Counted from the stretch's first letter, positions 51,461 to 61,469 are shown. The stretch: 64,000 bases of DNA from CAYSCZ01 sp051155775 (GCA_051155775.1 DAXETV010000012.1:32631-96630), one strand, 5' to 3'. Made by a program: numbers and translations. Notes: generated by a model not told the origin, from the sequence alone.

Positions 51461-51859
51461 TTAATGGATATCTTTACCGGTAATTTTAAGCTCCCATTGA
51501 TCCGCAAGATTTGCCACTTCTGAAATAATTTGCTTTAAATGGGCTTCATTTGTGATCTCGCTGAAGGTTCCAGCCTCCACTTTAAGAAAATCATCATCAA
51601 CAATAAATTTGGCATGTATAAAATCACTATTCGCCTTTAGAAGGGTAGTATAATCAATATCTTCCCTCACACTACAAACTTTAGATGAAAACTCAATTGT
51701 TTCTTTATCATATGTTTCATTGTGATTTATTTTACCCACGATTGCCTGATATCTTTCATCAGGCAATGGGACAATGATGACAGATTTATTTTCATCATAT
51801 TCTGAGTACTCACCATTTATTTCCTGGGAATAATCTTGGAGAAATTTTCTGATATCCAT
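51461..51859 (-). CDS. Small acidic hypothetical protein
   Basis: A 132-residue acidic, soluble protein, MDIRKFLQDYSQEINGEYSE at the start, then beta strands VIIVPLPDERYQAIV and IEFSSKVCSVRE, and a C-terminal helix with VANLADQWEL. The alpha-beta(5)-alpha arrangement recalls the YbjN/type III secretion chaperone-like fold, but I see no family signature. It is 87 bases upstream-to-downstream from TamB (both minus) and 32 bases from rnpB. Function unknown. Confidence 0.72.
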   Translation of the reverse strand: MDIRKFLQDYSQEINGEYSEYDENKSVIIVPLPDERYQAIVGKINHNETYDKETIEFSSKVCSVREDIDYTTLLKANSDFIHAKFIVDDDFLKVEAGTFSEITNEAHLKQIISEVANLADQWELKITGKDIH

Positions 51860-51946
51860 TATTGCAAATTTTGAAATGAAATTAAGAAAATAATTAAGTT
51901 TTAAAAATATAATTATTGCATTTTAGAGACAAAATTCTTTAACTCA

Positions 51947-54900
51947 TCACTGTGTAACTGTTTTCTTTCTTTTTTCTCTTCCTCTGGAAAATATTTTGCT
52001 GAACTCGCTGAATGATTTCACATATTGGAAACTGAAGCCTGTTTCGGAATTTCCACCCACTAAATTCTCTGTGCCGTAAGCCTGATTATTTCTGTTAAAC
52101 ATTTTTACTTTTAACCGGCCATCGGGTGTTAAAAGATATTCTACCGACCAATCTCCGATGATACCAGCCAGACTAGAATTCTCCACATCAGTAAATCCCC
52201 CTCCCCTAACAACTCTTAATCTGCCATCAAGAAAGGTGTAAGCCAATCTCAACTGAAAGGTATTAAATGCTTGTTCATCCAGCCCTGCAAGATTAATATC
52301 CACTTCTAAGTTTTCGTCTACCTGAGAAGCCCAATAGCTTAATTGATTTGAAATAAACTCACTGACGCTATTGCCAAGAGTAGAACCTGTACCAACACTA
52401 AAAGTATTTTCTTCAGAAAACCTTCTAAGTATTATTAAACTAAATACCTGGCGTTTTAATTCTTGCTCGTTGTTCTCTAGCTTGTTCAAAAAAGCAGTGA
52501 CTATGGTTTCTAATTCAACCGAACCATTGGGCAAATTAATTCTGTCCGGATAATCATAGATATTGATGTCAAAGTCAATGTCGGGTGAGAGCATATCCCC
52601 TGTTAATTTTAGGTTCACCACTGAAGGGTACTTTCTGTTAACACTTGGGGATTGATTTTCTGGTTCTAATGGCCCATACAATGGATAAAGCGACACCAAT
52701 TGACTGTAATCAGCTTTGATATCCAATTGTCCCTGATAAGGGTCACCAGACCAGCTGATTCGACTACCCGGTTGAATATTGAATTCTTTATTAATTATAT
52801 TTTGGAGTGTGAAATTGTATCCACCATTTTCTATTAGCAGATCTCCGAAGAGATTAAAATCCCCATTTGTATCAATACTTAAATTCAAATTACCCCTACC
52901 CCTTCCTCTAATAATATCCCCTCTTTTATAATCAAAAATAATCTCAGCATATGCTTCAGGCGTTACTTCTAATTGAAAGTCCAGCTTTAGTCCCTTAAAT
53001 TTTGGAATAATTCTCTGATTAATTTTTTCCGGTTTATCAAAATTCACAAACTGTATATATTCTTTAGGACCCTGATTTGCAGCGCTACTATTTACGGGTA
53101 TAAATATCTCCGTTCCTCTTTTGGTTATCGCAGAGGCAGATATTTCCAGATCAGAAAATAATCCCTTTATTTCAAGGATACCTGATACATTGCCTGTCCC
53201 ATAGAACAGGTCATTATCCTTACTGGTAGTATTTAACACTTGAAAATTTTCTAAATCACCTCGCAAATCCAACTTGAAACCTGAAAAGTTATCATGCATT
53301 ATACCTCCGTTCAGTTCAGCCTGTCGTCCACTCTGATCATAAAAAAGCATTTCTTTTAAGGCTATATTATCCTCTTCGACCAGTAAATTACCCTGGAAAC
53401 TGTATTTGGTTTTGAGATAATCAATGCTCAGGGAACCGGAATCTAAAGTCAAATAACCATTCATTTTTGGAGCTGAGAGCATACCATTAACACTTAATGA
53501 TCCATCAGCACGCCCATAGAGATCTGAAAATGTTCCTTTGAGCATTGGTTCTAAGCCATGAAGATTGGTTTGATTAAAGTTAACTTTTATGGCTAACTGA
53601 TTTAATGAATCATATGGATAGTAATATCCACCAATCTCAAGCTCTTTCAGATCATGATTTATCACAGTAAATTCCAGATTAAACCCTTCTCTGATTTCAT
53701 CCCAGGTTGATTTACCGGTAACATTACCAATAGCGAGGTTATCAATTTGTAAAGCTTTGATCTCAGTCTCCGTTGCAGCCAGCCATTCACCATTATCTTT
53801 TGTTAATCCAAATGTAGTATTTAACCGACCATTGAGGTCAACCGGTAGAAATCCACTCAATTGATTGAGGTCAAAATTGCGAGCTTTAAATTGTAGTTCA
53901 GCTTCCCGGGGCGAAAAATGCCCATCCATTTGAATCGACTCCTTGTCCTGATAGAACAAATAGTCCGCTATGAAAAAGTCTTTGCCATCGATTACAACTA
54001 ATGAGTTATTTTCTGAAAGCTCCCATGATCTCCCCAGAAAAATTAGCTCATCAAATTTTAAATTAGTAGTTACTGAATCTCCATTAATTATTGATTGACC
54101 ACTAAACTTAACAAGGTTGTTAAGTGTATCCTGGCGGAATTGAGTGGAAAAGTCTATAATATTCTTATCCCATACCGCATCAAAAAAGATATTCTCCGAA
54201 GGAAATCCATTCTCCCACCCTTGCCTTTCGGATCCAATAAAGATTACTCCCAGCACATCAGGATTATCCCCACCTCTTGAAATATTGAGCTCCATGGTAT
54301 TTTCTGCAAACACCATGTTCTGGTAAATCAATGAATCTACAGTGCTATAAACAGAGATCATCTCAATGTCATCATTTCTATAAACGCCGTCTATTTCAAT
54401 ATCTCCATAAGCTTTGATTTTATCGGTGAAGAGCGATAGATAGGGCGTTATATTGGCTATTTCTGCCGACAACTCGACACTGTAATTATTACTTTTGTTA
54501 GGATAATCTTTTGGAACGGAACCATGCAACAAACTTGATTCCAGACCTCTTATAAATGCATACCCATCCTCAATCAGCTCAGCTATTCCAAAATCTCCTT
54601 TTAGTGAAACATTAATATCATTTGAGAATAAGCTAAGGTTTTGCCTGTTTCCGATTTTGAGTGAATACAATAAGATTGAATCAAGTTTTAGGTCATTATA
54701 GTTTCCTTCCAAATTGATTTTCCCAAGTTTGAGATAACCATTTAGATTGTCCAGATCATTACCCTTAAACTTTATCTCGACATCAGTACTAATACGCTTA
54801 AGCTGGTCTGTAATATTTAACTCAGGAAAATTCAAAAATTCCACATTCCCGTTTAATGTTACGCTTTCACTTTCTGCTTTAAGGTTAATGGTACCCTCAG

Positions 54901-56398
54901 CATCCAATCTGAGATTTTCATCACTGATCTCCAGATTACCTTTAAAATATTTTCTTTGAAATTCCCCGTTCAGGGCGATGTTTTTAAAATTATAATCATT
55001 TATCAAAATGCTATCTACCGCTCCATTCAAATTAAAATTCGCATTATCTAAGGTTAATCCTTTTCCTTTTATGTTACCATACAGGTAAGTGTCTTCAATA
55101 ATTGGATTATTAAGTACCCGGCCCAAATTAAAATTCGTTAGTCTGATACTTCCGTCATACGAAGCATCATTAAACCCTCCCTGCCCTATCTTTAGGTTAA
55201 TGTCAGAGTCAACCCTTCCTGTTTTTGTAATAAATGACCCATTGGCAACAAAATCACTTAAAAACCCCAATAATTCACCATTAAAGTTAATTGGACCAAT
55301 GCGTTTGAGCTGACTCAAGGTTCGCTTATCCACAAAACCATTAAGGTCTTGGGGTATGATTTTGCAATCACTCAAAATAACATCTGCAAAGGTTTCCTGA
55401 AACTCCGGGAATCCATTTAAATATAATGTTCCTTTTATTAAAGATTTGCCAAGGCCCATTTGCAAATTACTGACCTGGAAATTATCTATTCTGCCTTTTG
55501 GGTTCCCGGATACATAAAACCTCTTATCCAACGTCAATAGTTGCGGAATAACTTTCTTTAAATCATAAAAATGAATCTCACAATTATCTAAATTTAAATC
55601 GATATCAATTTTGTTCTCAAATTCCCCAAAGTCAGATATATCATCGAATGAAAATGCTATCTTATCTTTTATATGGCTATAAGGTGTCCGTAAATTTAAT
55701 TTATCAAAGGTCAGGGAGGTTGAATCTAATTTCACACGACTAACCATCTCATCCACACGTAACCCTGAGTTTTCCTCTAAATAGGAAAAGTGATTAATTT
55801 TAAAGCCAATTTCTTGCCTGAATAAGTAAAATTCATCGGCATCAAGATCTATTTCTTTTATCATGAGGTGGTTCAAATCAAGTTGGCCAATATTTATCGG
55901 TTTATTAAAATTTCTAATGTCAACTTCTCCCTGATTAATTGTTATATGTTTGATTATTAACGTTTTACCAGTTCCAGTTGAACTGTTCTCACTTTTAAAA
56001 GCCCTTATAAATTCAACTATATTAAGGTTATTTGCCTTCTCATATTTATACATATTTACTATCGGCCGATAGAGGTCTACCGCATCTAATTTTATGATAT
56101 CATTTCGTCTTATCAATGATGACAAATCGAAATCTATAGAAACCTTTTCTATGACAATAAAATCATTCTTTCTATTATCCTTGATAATTAATCCATTAAG
56201 AGAAATTTCATCAAAAGAGCGAAATGATACAGATGCCGGTGCAATCTTAAAATTTGTGAAATCAGAGAGCGCTTTTGATACTTCCTTTAAAGCATAGTCC
56301 TGAACAGATGGGATCCTCACCAAAAAATATAATGAAGCAAGTAAAAAGCTTACAAACAAAATGAAAATAAATACAATCCTGAATACTTTTCGGAGCAT
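51947..56398 (-). CDS. tamB: Translocation and assembly module protein TamB-like (AsmA/DUF490)
   Basis: A 1,483-residue inner-membrane-anchored protein that spans the periplasm and helps outer-membrane protein assembly or lipid transport. One membrane helix (about 8-28, VFRIVFIFILFVSFLLASLY) is followed by a very long beta-strand-rich part with repeats of hydrophobic strands (the beta-taco groove) and a C-terminal DUF490/TamB domain (about 1060-1450), where FNIQPGSRISWSGDPYQGQL is a hallmark. It ends in a basic tail. No TamA-like barrel gene is nearby. It diverges from tsaD with a 35-base gap. Confidence 0.93.
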   Translation of the reverse strand: MLRKVFRIVFIFILFVSFLLASLYFLVRIPSVQDYALKEVSKALSDFTNFKIAPASVSFRSFDEISLNGLIIKDNRKNDFIVIEKVSIDFDLSSLIRRNDIIKLDAVDLYRPIVNMYKYEKANNLNIVEFIRAFKSENSSTGTGKTLIIKHITINQGEVDIRNFNKPINIGQLDLNHLMIKEIDLDADEFYLFRQEIGFKINHFSYLEENSGLRVDEMVSRVKLDSTSLTFDKLNLRTPYSHIKDKIAFSFDDISDFGEFENKIDIDLNLDNCEIHFYDLKKVIPQLLTLDKRFYVSGNPKGRIDNFQVSNLQMGLGKSLIKGTLYLNGFPEFQETFADVILSDCKIIPQDLNGFVDKRTLSQLKRIGPINFNGELLGFLSDFVANGSFITKTGRVDSDINLKIGQGGFNDASYDGSIRLTNFNLGRVLNNPIIEDTYLYGNIKGKGLTLDNANFNLNGAVDSILINDYNFKNIALNGEFQRKYFKGNLEISDENLRLDAEGTINLKAESESVTLNGNVEFLNFPELNITDQLKRISTDVEIKFKGNDLDNLNGYLKLGKINLEGNYNDLKLDSILLYSLKIGNRQNLSLFSNDINVSLKGDFGIAELIEDGYAFIRGLESSLLHGSVPKDYPNKSNNYSVELSAEIANITPYLSLFTDKIKAYGDIEIDGVYRNDDIEMISVYSTVDSLIYQNMVFAENTMELNISRGGDNPDVLGVIFIGSERQGWENGFPSENIFFDAVWDKNIIDFSTQFRQDTLNNLVKFSGQSIINGDSVTTNLKFDELIFLGRSWELSENNSLVVIDGKDFFIADYLFYQDKESIQMDGHFSPREAELQFKARNFDLNQLSGFLPVDLNGRLNTTFGLTKDNGEWLAATETEIKALQIDNLAIGNVTGKSTWDEIREGFNLEFTVINHDLKELEIGGYYYPYDSLNQLAIKVNFNQTNLHGLEPMLKGTFSDLYGRADGSLSVNGMLSAPKMNGYLTLDSGSLSIDYLKTKYSFQGNLLVEEDNIALKEMLFYDQSGRQAELNGGIMHDNFSGFKLDLRGDLENFQVLNTTSKDNDLFYGTGNVSGILEIKGLFSDLEISASAITKRGTEIFIPVNSSAANQGPKEYIQFVNFDKPEKINQRIIPKFKGLKLDFQLEVTPEAYAEIIFDYKRGDIIRGRGRGNLNLSIDTNGDFNLFGDLLIENGGYNFTLQNIINKEFNIQPGSRISWSGDPYQGQLDIKADYSQLVSLYPLYGPLEPENQSPSVNRKYPSVVNLKLTGDMLSPDIDFDINIYDYPDRINLPNGSVELETIVTAFLNKLENNEQELKRQVFSLIILRRFSEENTFSVGTGSTLGNSVSEFISNQLSYWASQVDENLEVDINLAGLDEQAFNTFQLRLAYTFLDGRLRVVRGGGFTDVENSSLAGIIGDWSVEYLLTPDGRLKVKMFNRNNQAYGTENLVGGNSETGFSFQYVKSFSEFSKIFSRGREKRKKTVTQ

Positions 56399-56433
56399 GC
56401 GTTTAATTCAGATTATATTGCAAAATTTGCGCC

Positions 56434-57438
56434 ATGGCGGAGAAAATTTTGGCTTTAGAAACATCATGTGATGAAACATCAGCTTCTGTTATTGACGGCA
56501 CCAGCATATTAAGCAACGTTATCTCTACACAGGTTATTCATCAAAAACACGGTGGCGTTATTCCTGAGTTAGCATCAAGAGAACATCAAAAGTACATCAT
56601 ACCAATCATTCAGCAAGCGCTTGACACTGCAAATATAAACAAAGAAGCACTTTCTGCGGTGGCTTTCACCAGGGGTCCGGGTCTTCTGGGGGCACTGCTG
56701 ATTGGTTGCTCAACAGCCAAGGCAATATCTATGGCCTTAAAAATACCTTTAATCGAAGTGAACCATATGCATGCCCACATACTTTCCCATTTTATAGACG
56801 AGCCAAAACCATCTTTTCCGTTTTTATGCCTTACCGCTAGCGGTGGACATACTCAACTGGTAATAGTTAAGGATTATCTAGAATTAGCGGTTATTGGTGA
56901 AACCAGAGATGATGCGGTGGGCGAGGCTTTTGATAAAACAGCCAAGTTACTTGGATTTGATTATCCCGGAGGCCCGTTAATGGATAAATATAGTAAAGGA
57001 GGCGATCCATTACGTTTTTCATTTCCTGATACGGACATGAAAGATTTGGATTTTTCATTTAGTGGTATTAAAACTGCGGTTAATTATTTCCTCAGGGATG
57101 AATTAAAGTCAAACCCTAATTTTATAAAAAATAATCTAACAGACCTATGCGCAAGCATTCAACATTCTTTGGTTAAAATGCTTTTGAGTAAACTAAAGAA
57201 AGCCGTCAAGCAGCATCAAATAGAAGACATCGCCATTGCTGGGGGGGTTTCAGCCAATAGTTACCTTCGAAATAAACTAATTGAAACTGCAGAAAATCAT
57301 AATTGGAAAACCTACATTCCAAAACCTGAATATTGCACAGATAATGCAGCCATGATTGCCATAACAGCACATTATAAATTTCAAGAACAACAATTTGCCG
57401 GACTGGATGCCGTTCCTGACCCCAGATTGAAGCTTTAA
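56434..57438 (+). CDS. tsaD: tRNA N6-adenosine threonylcarbamoyltransferase
   Basis: Essential enzyme (Kae1/Gcp) that installs t6A37 in tRNAs reading ANN codons. The 334-residue length is normal. The start reads ILALETSCDETSASVI; metal-binding histidines lie in VNHMHAHILSHF; TASGGHTQLV, DDAVGEAFDKTAKLLG and GGVSANSYLRN follow in order. Partners TsaB, TsaE and TsaC are not in the window. smpB follows by 32 bases on the same strand. Confidence 0.97.
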   Translation: MAEKILALETSCDETSASVIDGTSILSNVISTQVIHQKHGGVIPELASREHQKYIIPIIQQALDTANINKEALSAVAFTRGPGLLGALLIGCSTAKAISMALKIPLIEVNHMHAHILSHFIDEPKPSFPFLCLTASGGHTQLVIVKDYLELAVIGETRDDAVGEAFDKTAKLLGFDYPGGPLMDKYSKGGDPLRFSFPDTDMKDLDFSFSGIKTAVNYFLRDELKSNPNFIKNNLTDLCASIQHSLVKMLLSKLKKAVKQHQIEDIAIAGGVSANSYLRNKLIETAENHNWKTYIPKPEYCTDNAAMIAITAHYKFQEQQFAGLDAVPDPRLKL

Positions 57439-57470
57439 AGTTTAATAATTCATTAACTAAATGTTAAAAA

Positions 57471-57938
57471 ATGAAAAAAGAAGACAATAGATTTTCAAAT
57501 AAAATTAATATTAAAAACAGGAAAGCTTCATTTGAATTTGAACTGCTCTCAAAATATGAAGCAGGCCTGGTACTAAAAGGCACAGAAATAAAATCGATAC
57601 GAGAAGGTAAGGCAAGCTTGCAGGAAGCCTATTGCTATGTCTTCAAAAATGAACTTTTTGTTAAAAATATGCACATCACGGAGTATAAACAGGGTTCATT
57701 CACCAATCACCAACCAGATAGGGATAGAAAACTATTACTTAAATCAAGCGAATTAATTAAGTTAGAGGCGAAAACAAAAGAAAAAGGCCTGTCTATAATT
57801 CCATTGAGGCTTTTTATTAATCAAAGAGGTTTCGCAAAATTGGAGATAGCTTTGGCTAAAGGCAAAAAGATATACGATAAGCGGGACAGCATCAGAGAGA
57901 AGGATATGAAAAAACAATTATCAAAAATTAATTATTAA
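57471..57938 (+). CDS. smpB: SsrA-binding protein SmpB
   Basis: Partner of tmRNA in rescuing stalled ribosomes. The 155-residue protein starts FSNKINIKNRKASFEFELLS with KYEAGLVLKGTEIKSIREGKA, the hallmark, and ends in a basic tail (YDKRDSIREKDMKKQLSK), needed for tmRNA accommodation. It follows tsaD and precedes the HNH gene by 22 bases. The tmRNA gene (ssrA) is not seen in the window. Confidence 0.97.
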   Translation: MKKEDNRFSNKINIKNRKASFEFELLSKYEAGLVLKGTEIKSIREGKASLQEAYCYVFKNELFVKNMHITEYKQGSFTNHQPDRDRKLLLKSSELIKLEAKTKEKGLSIIPLRLFINQRGFAKLEIALAKGKKIYDKRDSIREKDMKKQLSKINY

Positions 57939-57960
57939 TGGAAATAATTGGTTATTAGAA

Positions 57961-58467
57961 ATGCGTCAGAGAGTACTTGTTCTTAATCAAGATTATCAAC
58001 CGCTTACTATTTGCACTGTTCAGCGTGCATTTTTGATGGTATATCTGGACAAAGCTGAATTGATTAATGCCTCCAAGACCAAATATTTAAGAACTGTATC
58101 TCATAAATTTCCATTACCATCAGTTATAAGAATCGTCAGATATATCCATATCCCTTATCGTGGTGTAGTCTTAACCCGGTACAACATTTTTAAAAGGGAC
58201 AATTTTGAATGTCAGTATTGCGGTACGTGCAAAGATCTCACACTAGATCACGTGGTGCCACGCTCTAAAGGTGGGAAATCCACCTGGAAAAACCTGGTTA
58301 CTGCCTGTAAATCTTGTAATGCCCGGAAAGGTGATTTCAACCTGAAAGAAATAGGCATGAACCTAAAACGTCCGCCCTTCAAACCCTCTTATGTTATGTT
58401 TCTGAGAGATAATAATGGTTTAGTACAGAAGGATTGGCTGGAGTACCTGGAACCGGCCAGCGCTTAA
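57961..58467 (+). CDS. HNH endonuclease-fold protein
   Basis: A 168-residue protein with an HNH domain: CQYCGTCKDLTLDHVVPRSKGG, then TACKSCNARKGD, giving the two zinc-binding CxxC pairs and the HNH metal site (D-H). It starts MRQRVLVLNQDYQPLTICT, a strand set conserved in Bacteroidota-type HNH proteins. No substrate is known; proteins of this family are common in genomes without restriction systems. It lies 22 bases after smpB. Confidence 0.93.
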   Translation: MRQRVLVLNQDYQPLTICTVQRAFLMVYLDKAELINASKTKYLRTVSHKFPLPSVIRIVRYIHIPYRGVVLTRYNIFKRDNFECQYCGTCKDLTLDHVVPRSKGGKSTWKNLVTACKSCNARKGDFNLKEIGMNLKRPPFKPSYVMFLRDNNGLVQKDWLEYLEPASA

Positions 58468-58576
58468 GCCCTGTCATTAACATGTCCTTAAAATCAAATT
58501 CACAATTAATTAATCTAAGTTTTTATTTTCTGGTATTATTGACTAATTATGGGACTAAATTATAGTCTGCAATTAA

Positions 58577-58780
58577 ATGAATAAATTCTTTGGAGCCGCA
58601 TCATTCATAGGAGGTCTTCTGGTAATACTTATTGGATTGGCAAGTTTATTGATAGAAAAAGAGCTGGGATATAAGCCGGTAGTGCTTGAGTATTTCCTGA
58701 TGGGTCTAATCGTGGTTACGGGTATAATGTTATTTATTTATGTTTCTAAAAGCGGCCTTGGAAAAAGTGACCAAAAATAA
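58577..58780 (+). CDS. Small two-helix membrane protein
   Basis: A 67-residue protein with two predicted membrane helices (about 5-25, SFIGGLLVILIGLASLL; 37-58, YFLMGLIVVTGIMLFIYV) and a charged tail (SKSGLGKSDQK). No family is recognised and no signal peptide is apparent. A strong terminator lies about 110 bases downstream. Function unknown. Confidence 0.7.
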   Translation: MNKFFGAASFIGGLLVILIGLASLLIEKELGYKPVVLEYFLMGLIVVTGIMLFIYVSKSGLGKSDQK

Positions 58781-58890
58781 TCTTATAAAAATTATTAGAA
58801 TTATATAATTTTTTTGTCTTATAAATTGTTATAAAATAAGAAAGAGATGTAGGGTAAGATTAGGTTGTTTAGTTTTTTTGGTTGGTGGTT

Positions 58891-58920
58891 AGGCTCCCTA
58901 GTTTTAGGGGGCCTTTTTTA
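58891..58920 (+). terminator. Strong rho-independent terminator
   Basis: AGGCTCCCTA (58891-58900) pairs with TAGGGGGCCT (58905-58914, one G-U) around a four-base loop, followed by Ts. The 10-bp stem is the best terminator of the window; it separates the tsaD-to-58780 run from egtB. Confidence 0.9.
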
Positions 58921-58946
58921 TTTTGTACCCATAATTCATAAATTTG
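58915..58946 (+). promoter_or_regulatory. Candidate promoter for egtB-egtD, overlapping the terminator T-tract
   Basis: TAAATTTG (58939-58946) is an exact -7 box; the T-tract of the terminator (TTTT, 58915-58919) lies 19-20 bases upstream, in the -33 position. Transcription would start near 58952, about 36 bases before the egtB ATG. Confidence 0.5.
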
Positions 58947-58987
58947 AGGCTAATGCGTAAGTCCCACCTTAGTAATTAATGTCATAA

Positions 58988-60250
58988 ATGGTAACAACCT
59001 TAGAGGAAAAGTCTACTGATCAAATTAAACTAAGATTTAGTAAAGTCAGAGCCCAGTCAATAGATCTATGCAGTACTTTAAAGACTGAAGATCATGTAGT
59101 GCAACCTGTTATGGATGTGAGTCCTCCAAAATGGCATCTGGCTCATACAACCTGGTTCTTTGAAAATTTTGTGCTGGTACCTCATAAAAATAATTATAAT
59201 CCCTTCCACAAAGATTATTGCTACCTATTTAACAGTTATTATGAAAACGTGGGTGATCGTGTAATTAGGCCAAACCGTGGGTTTATGACACGCCCAACGG
59301 TTGATGAGGTCATGCTATACAGGGAATACGTTGACCAACAGATGTTCGAATACCTCGACAATGAAAATATTGAACCATCGGTACTTGACATACTGGCTCT
59401 AGGATTACAGCATGAGCAACAACATCAGGAGTTATTGATCTATGATCTCAAACATATTTTAGGTATTAACCCACTATTCCCTTCCTACAGAAACCTGAAG
59501 GCACCGGAATGTAACTACAGGAGAATGAATTGGTTAGAAGTTCCAGAGGGAATAAATGACATAGGATTTGAGGGTCAGGGGTTTTGTTATGACAATGAAC
59601 TTGCCCGTCATAAAGTTTATATCCATAAATGTGAAATAGCAGACCGGCTTGTAACAAATGGCGAGTATTTGGAATTCATGCAAGATGGTGGTTATAAAAA
59701 ATTTAATTTTTGGCTGGCGGAAGCCTGGGATTGGGTATGTAATAACCAGGAGAAATCACCCATGCACTGGCATTTCATTGATGGAGATTGGTATGAATTC
59801 ACCTATGGGGGCTTAAAGCCAATCAATGAGCATGCGCCAGTAACCCACATAAGTTATTATGAAGCAGATGCATATGCCAGATGGAAGGGTTTGAGGATTC
59901 CCACGGAATTTGAGTGGGAAGTTGCCGCATATATTTACCAACCTAACCCTTCTGATGATGATAATTTTGTTGACAAAAGACTGTTCTCAGCCTGTTCGCC
60001 TGTAAATGAAAATCATTATCAACTATTTGGTGATTTATGGGAGTGGACTGCGAGTGCTTATTTGCCTTATCCGGATTTTAAAATTGCTGATGGGGCAATC
60101 GGAGAGTATAACGGTAAATTTATGATTAACCAAATGGTGTTGAGAGGGGGATCTTTTGCTACGCCTCAAGATCATGTGAGAAGAACCTATCGAAATTTCT
60201 TTCATCCGCACCTCAAATGGCTCCTCAGCGGGATCCGTTTGGCACGCTAA
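58988..60250 (+). CDS. egtB: Ergothioneine-type sulfoxide synthase EgtB
   Basis: Non-haem iron enzyme that couples a thiol substrate (cysteine or gamma-glutamylcysteine) with trimethylhistidine and O2. The 420-residue protein has an N-terminal DinB-like domain with H53 (WHLAHTTWFF) and H142/H146 (LQHEQQHQELL) as the iron-binding triad, RPNRGFMTRPT, and a C-terminal formylglycine-generating-enzyme-like domain ending MVLRGGSFATP and GIRLAR. There is no egtC or egtE beside it, which fits a cysteine-using type, but the donor is inferred. egtD follows by 68 bases. Confidence 0.92.
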   Translation: MVTTLEEKSTDQIKLRFSKVRAQSIDLCSTLKTEDHVVQPVMDVSPPKWHLAHTTWFFENFVLVPHKNNYNPFHKDYCYLFNSYYENVGDRVIRPNRGFMTRPTVDEVMLYREYVDQQMFEYLDNENIEPSVLDILALGLQHEQQHQELLIYDLKHILGINPLFPSYRNLKAPECNYRRMNWLEVPEGINDIGFEGQGFCYDNELARHKVYIHKCEIADRLVTNGEYLEFMQDGGYKKFNFWLAEAWDWVCNNQEKSPMHWHFIDGDWYEFTYGGLKPINEHAPVTHISYYEADAYARWKGLRIPTEFEWEVAAYIYQPNPSDDDNFVDKRLFSACSPVNENHYQLFGDLWEWTASAYLPYPDFKIADGAIGEYNGKFMINQMVLRGGSFATPQDHVRRTYRNFFHPHLKWLLSGIRLAR

Positions 60251-60318
60251 AGCATTGTTATCACCATTAAAGCCAATAATTCAATAGAAATCCATATCAG
60301 AGACTTTAATACTATCAT

Positions 60319-61278
60319 ATGAAAGATGCCATCGCTATTGATAAGCAATTTGTGGAAGATGTTCATCAAGGGCTTTCTGCAAACAAAAAGTACCTGCAAT
60401 CAAAATACTTTTATGATGAAACGGGGGATAAGCTATTCCAGGAAATTATGCAGTTGGATGAATACTATCTAACAGATGAAGAATATGCCATCTTTCAAAA
60501 TCAAAAAAAGGACATACTAACAGCATTCGGGGATGATTTCAGTTTATTGGAATTTGGGGCGGGAGATGGTTTTAAGACAAAAGTTTTACTAAAATATTTT
60601 CTAGAGAACCAAGTAGAATTTAACTATCTACCCATAGATATTTCCCAAAATGTGTTAGAACTACTTGAATCTGATCTAAAAAAAGATCTACCAGATCTAA
60701 AAGTAGATATTCTTGTAGGAGAATATTTTAAAGCCCTTAAGATGGAAGAACTTGAAAATCATCCCAGTAAAATTGTCTTGTTTCTTGGCTCAAACATTGG
60801 GAACTTCAAAAATCATGATGAATTATTCTTTTTAAAAGAACTTAGAAATTCCTTAAACAGAAGAGACCGGGTAATGATCGGATTTGATTTAAAAAAAGAT
60901 CCTAACGTGATTCTCAATGCCTATAATGATGCATCAGGAGTAACTGAAAAATTTAACTTAAACCTGCTTACCCGAATAAACAGGGAACTAGGCGCTAACT
61001 TTAATATCAATCAATTTATGCATTATCCTATATATGATCCCATTACAGGAGAGTGCAGAAGTTTTCTATTAAGTAAATCCAATCAAAAAGTAACAGTGGA
61101 AGCCAATGAAACTGATTACACCTTTAAAGAATGGGAACCAATATTCATGGAAATATCCAGAAAGTATGATATTGAAACCATTCATCTACTGGCAGCACAA
61201 GCTGGATTTAAAGTCGTAAAGGATTTTTTTAGTGAGCGAAAATATTATGTGGACACCTTATGGGAAGTGGATCATTAA
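60319..61278 (+). CDS. egtD: L-histidine N-alpha-methyltransferase EgtD
   Basis: SAM-dependent methylase that makes hercynine (trimethylhistidine) for EgtB. The 319-residue protein has SKYFYDETGDKLFQEI, the SAM site LEFGAGDGFKTKVLL, FLGSNIGNF, MIGFDLKKD and AYNDASGVTEKFNLNLL, typical of EgtD. In the C-terminal strand, CRSFLLSKSNQ stands where many EgtDs carry an IEMHL-type acidic histidine contact, so pocket details may differ. It forms an operon with egtB, and tRNA-Leu follows 19 bases after the stop. Confidence 0.92.
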   Translation: MKDAIAIDKQFVEDVHQGLSANKKYLQSKYFYDETGDKLFQEIMQLDEYYLTDEEYAIFQNQKKDILTAFGDDFSLLEFGAGDGFKTKVLLKYFLENQVEFNYLPIDISQNVLELLESDLKKDLPDLKVDILVGEYFKALKMEELENHPSKIVLFLGSNIGNFKNHDELFFLKELRNSLNRRDRVMIGFDLKKDPNVILNAYNDASGVTEKFNLNLLTRINRELGANFNINQFMHYPIYDPITGECRSFLLSKSNQKVTVEANETDYTFKEWEPIFMEISRKYDIETIHLLAAQAGFKVVKDFFSERKYYVDTLWEVDH

Positions 61279-61297
61279 AGTGTTAATTTAGAACACT

Positions 61298-61381
61298 GCC
61301 CAGATGCTGGAACTGGTAGACAGGCATGGTTGAGGGCCATGTGTCCGTTAGGGCGTGCAGGTTCGACTCCTGTTCTGGGCA
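61298..61381 (+). tRNA. tRNA-Leu (anticodon GAG)
   Basis: The acceptor GCCCAGA (61298-61304) pairs with TCTGGGC (61374-61380); A61381 is the discriminator typical of tRNA-Leu. The anticodon arm CATGG TTGAGGG CCATG gives GAG, reading CUU and CUC. A variable arm TGTCCGTTAGGGCGT and T arm GCAGGTTCGACTCCTGT follow. CCA is not encoded. Confidence 0.97.
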
Positions 61382-61469
61382 CTTAAAAGTGGTTTTCCTG
61401 AAATGTAGTTAAACCAACAGGCTAATAATCGATCTAATGCGTTAAATAACTGATCGTAAGAACTAACAA

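Noticed and set aside
58781..58890. Small regulatory RNA ahead of the strong terminator
   Set aside because: An AT-rich stem is present, but no TAnnTTTG promoter or conserved structure was found; a 3' UTR explains it.
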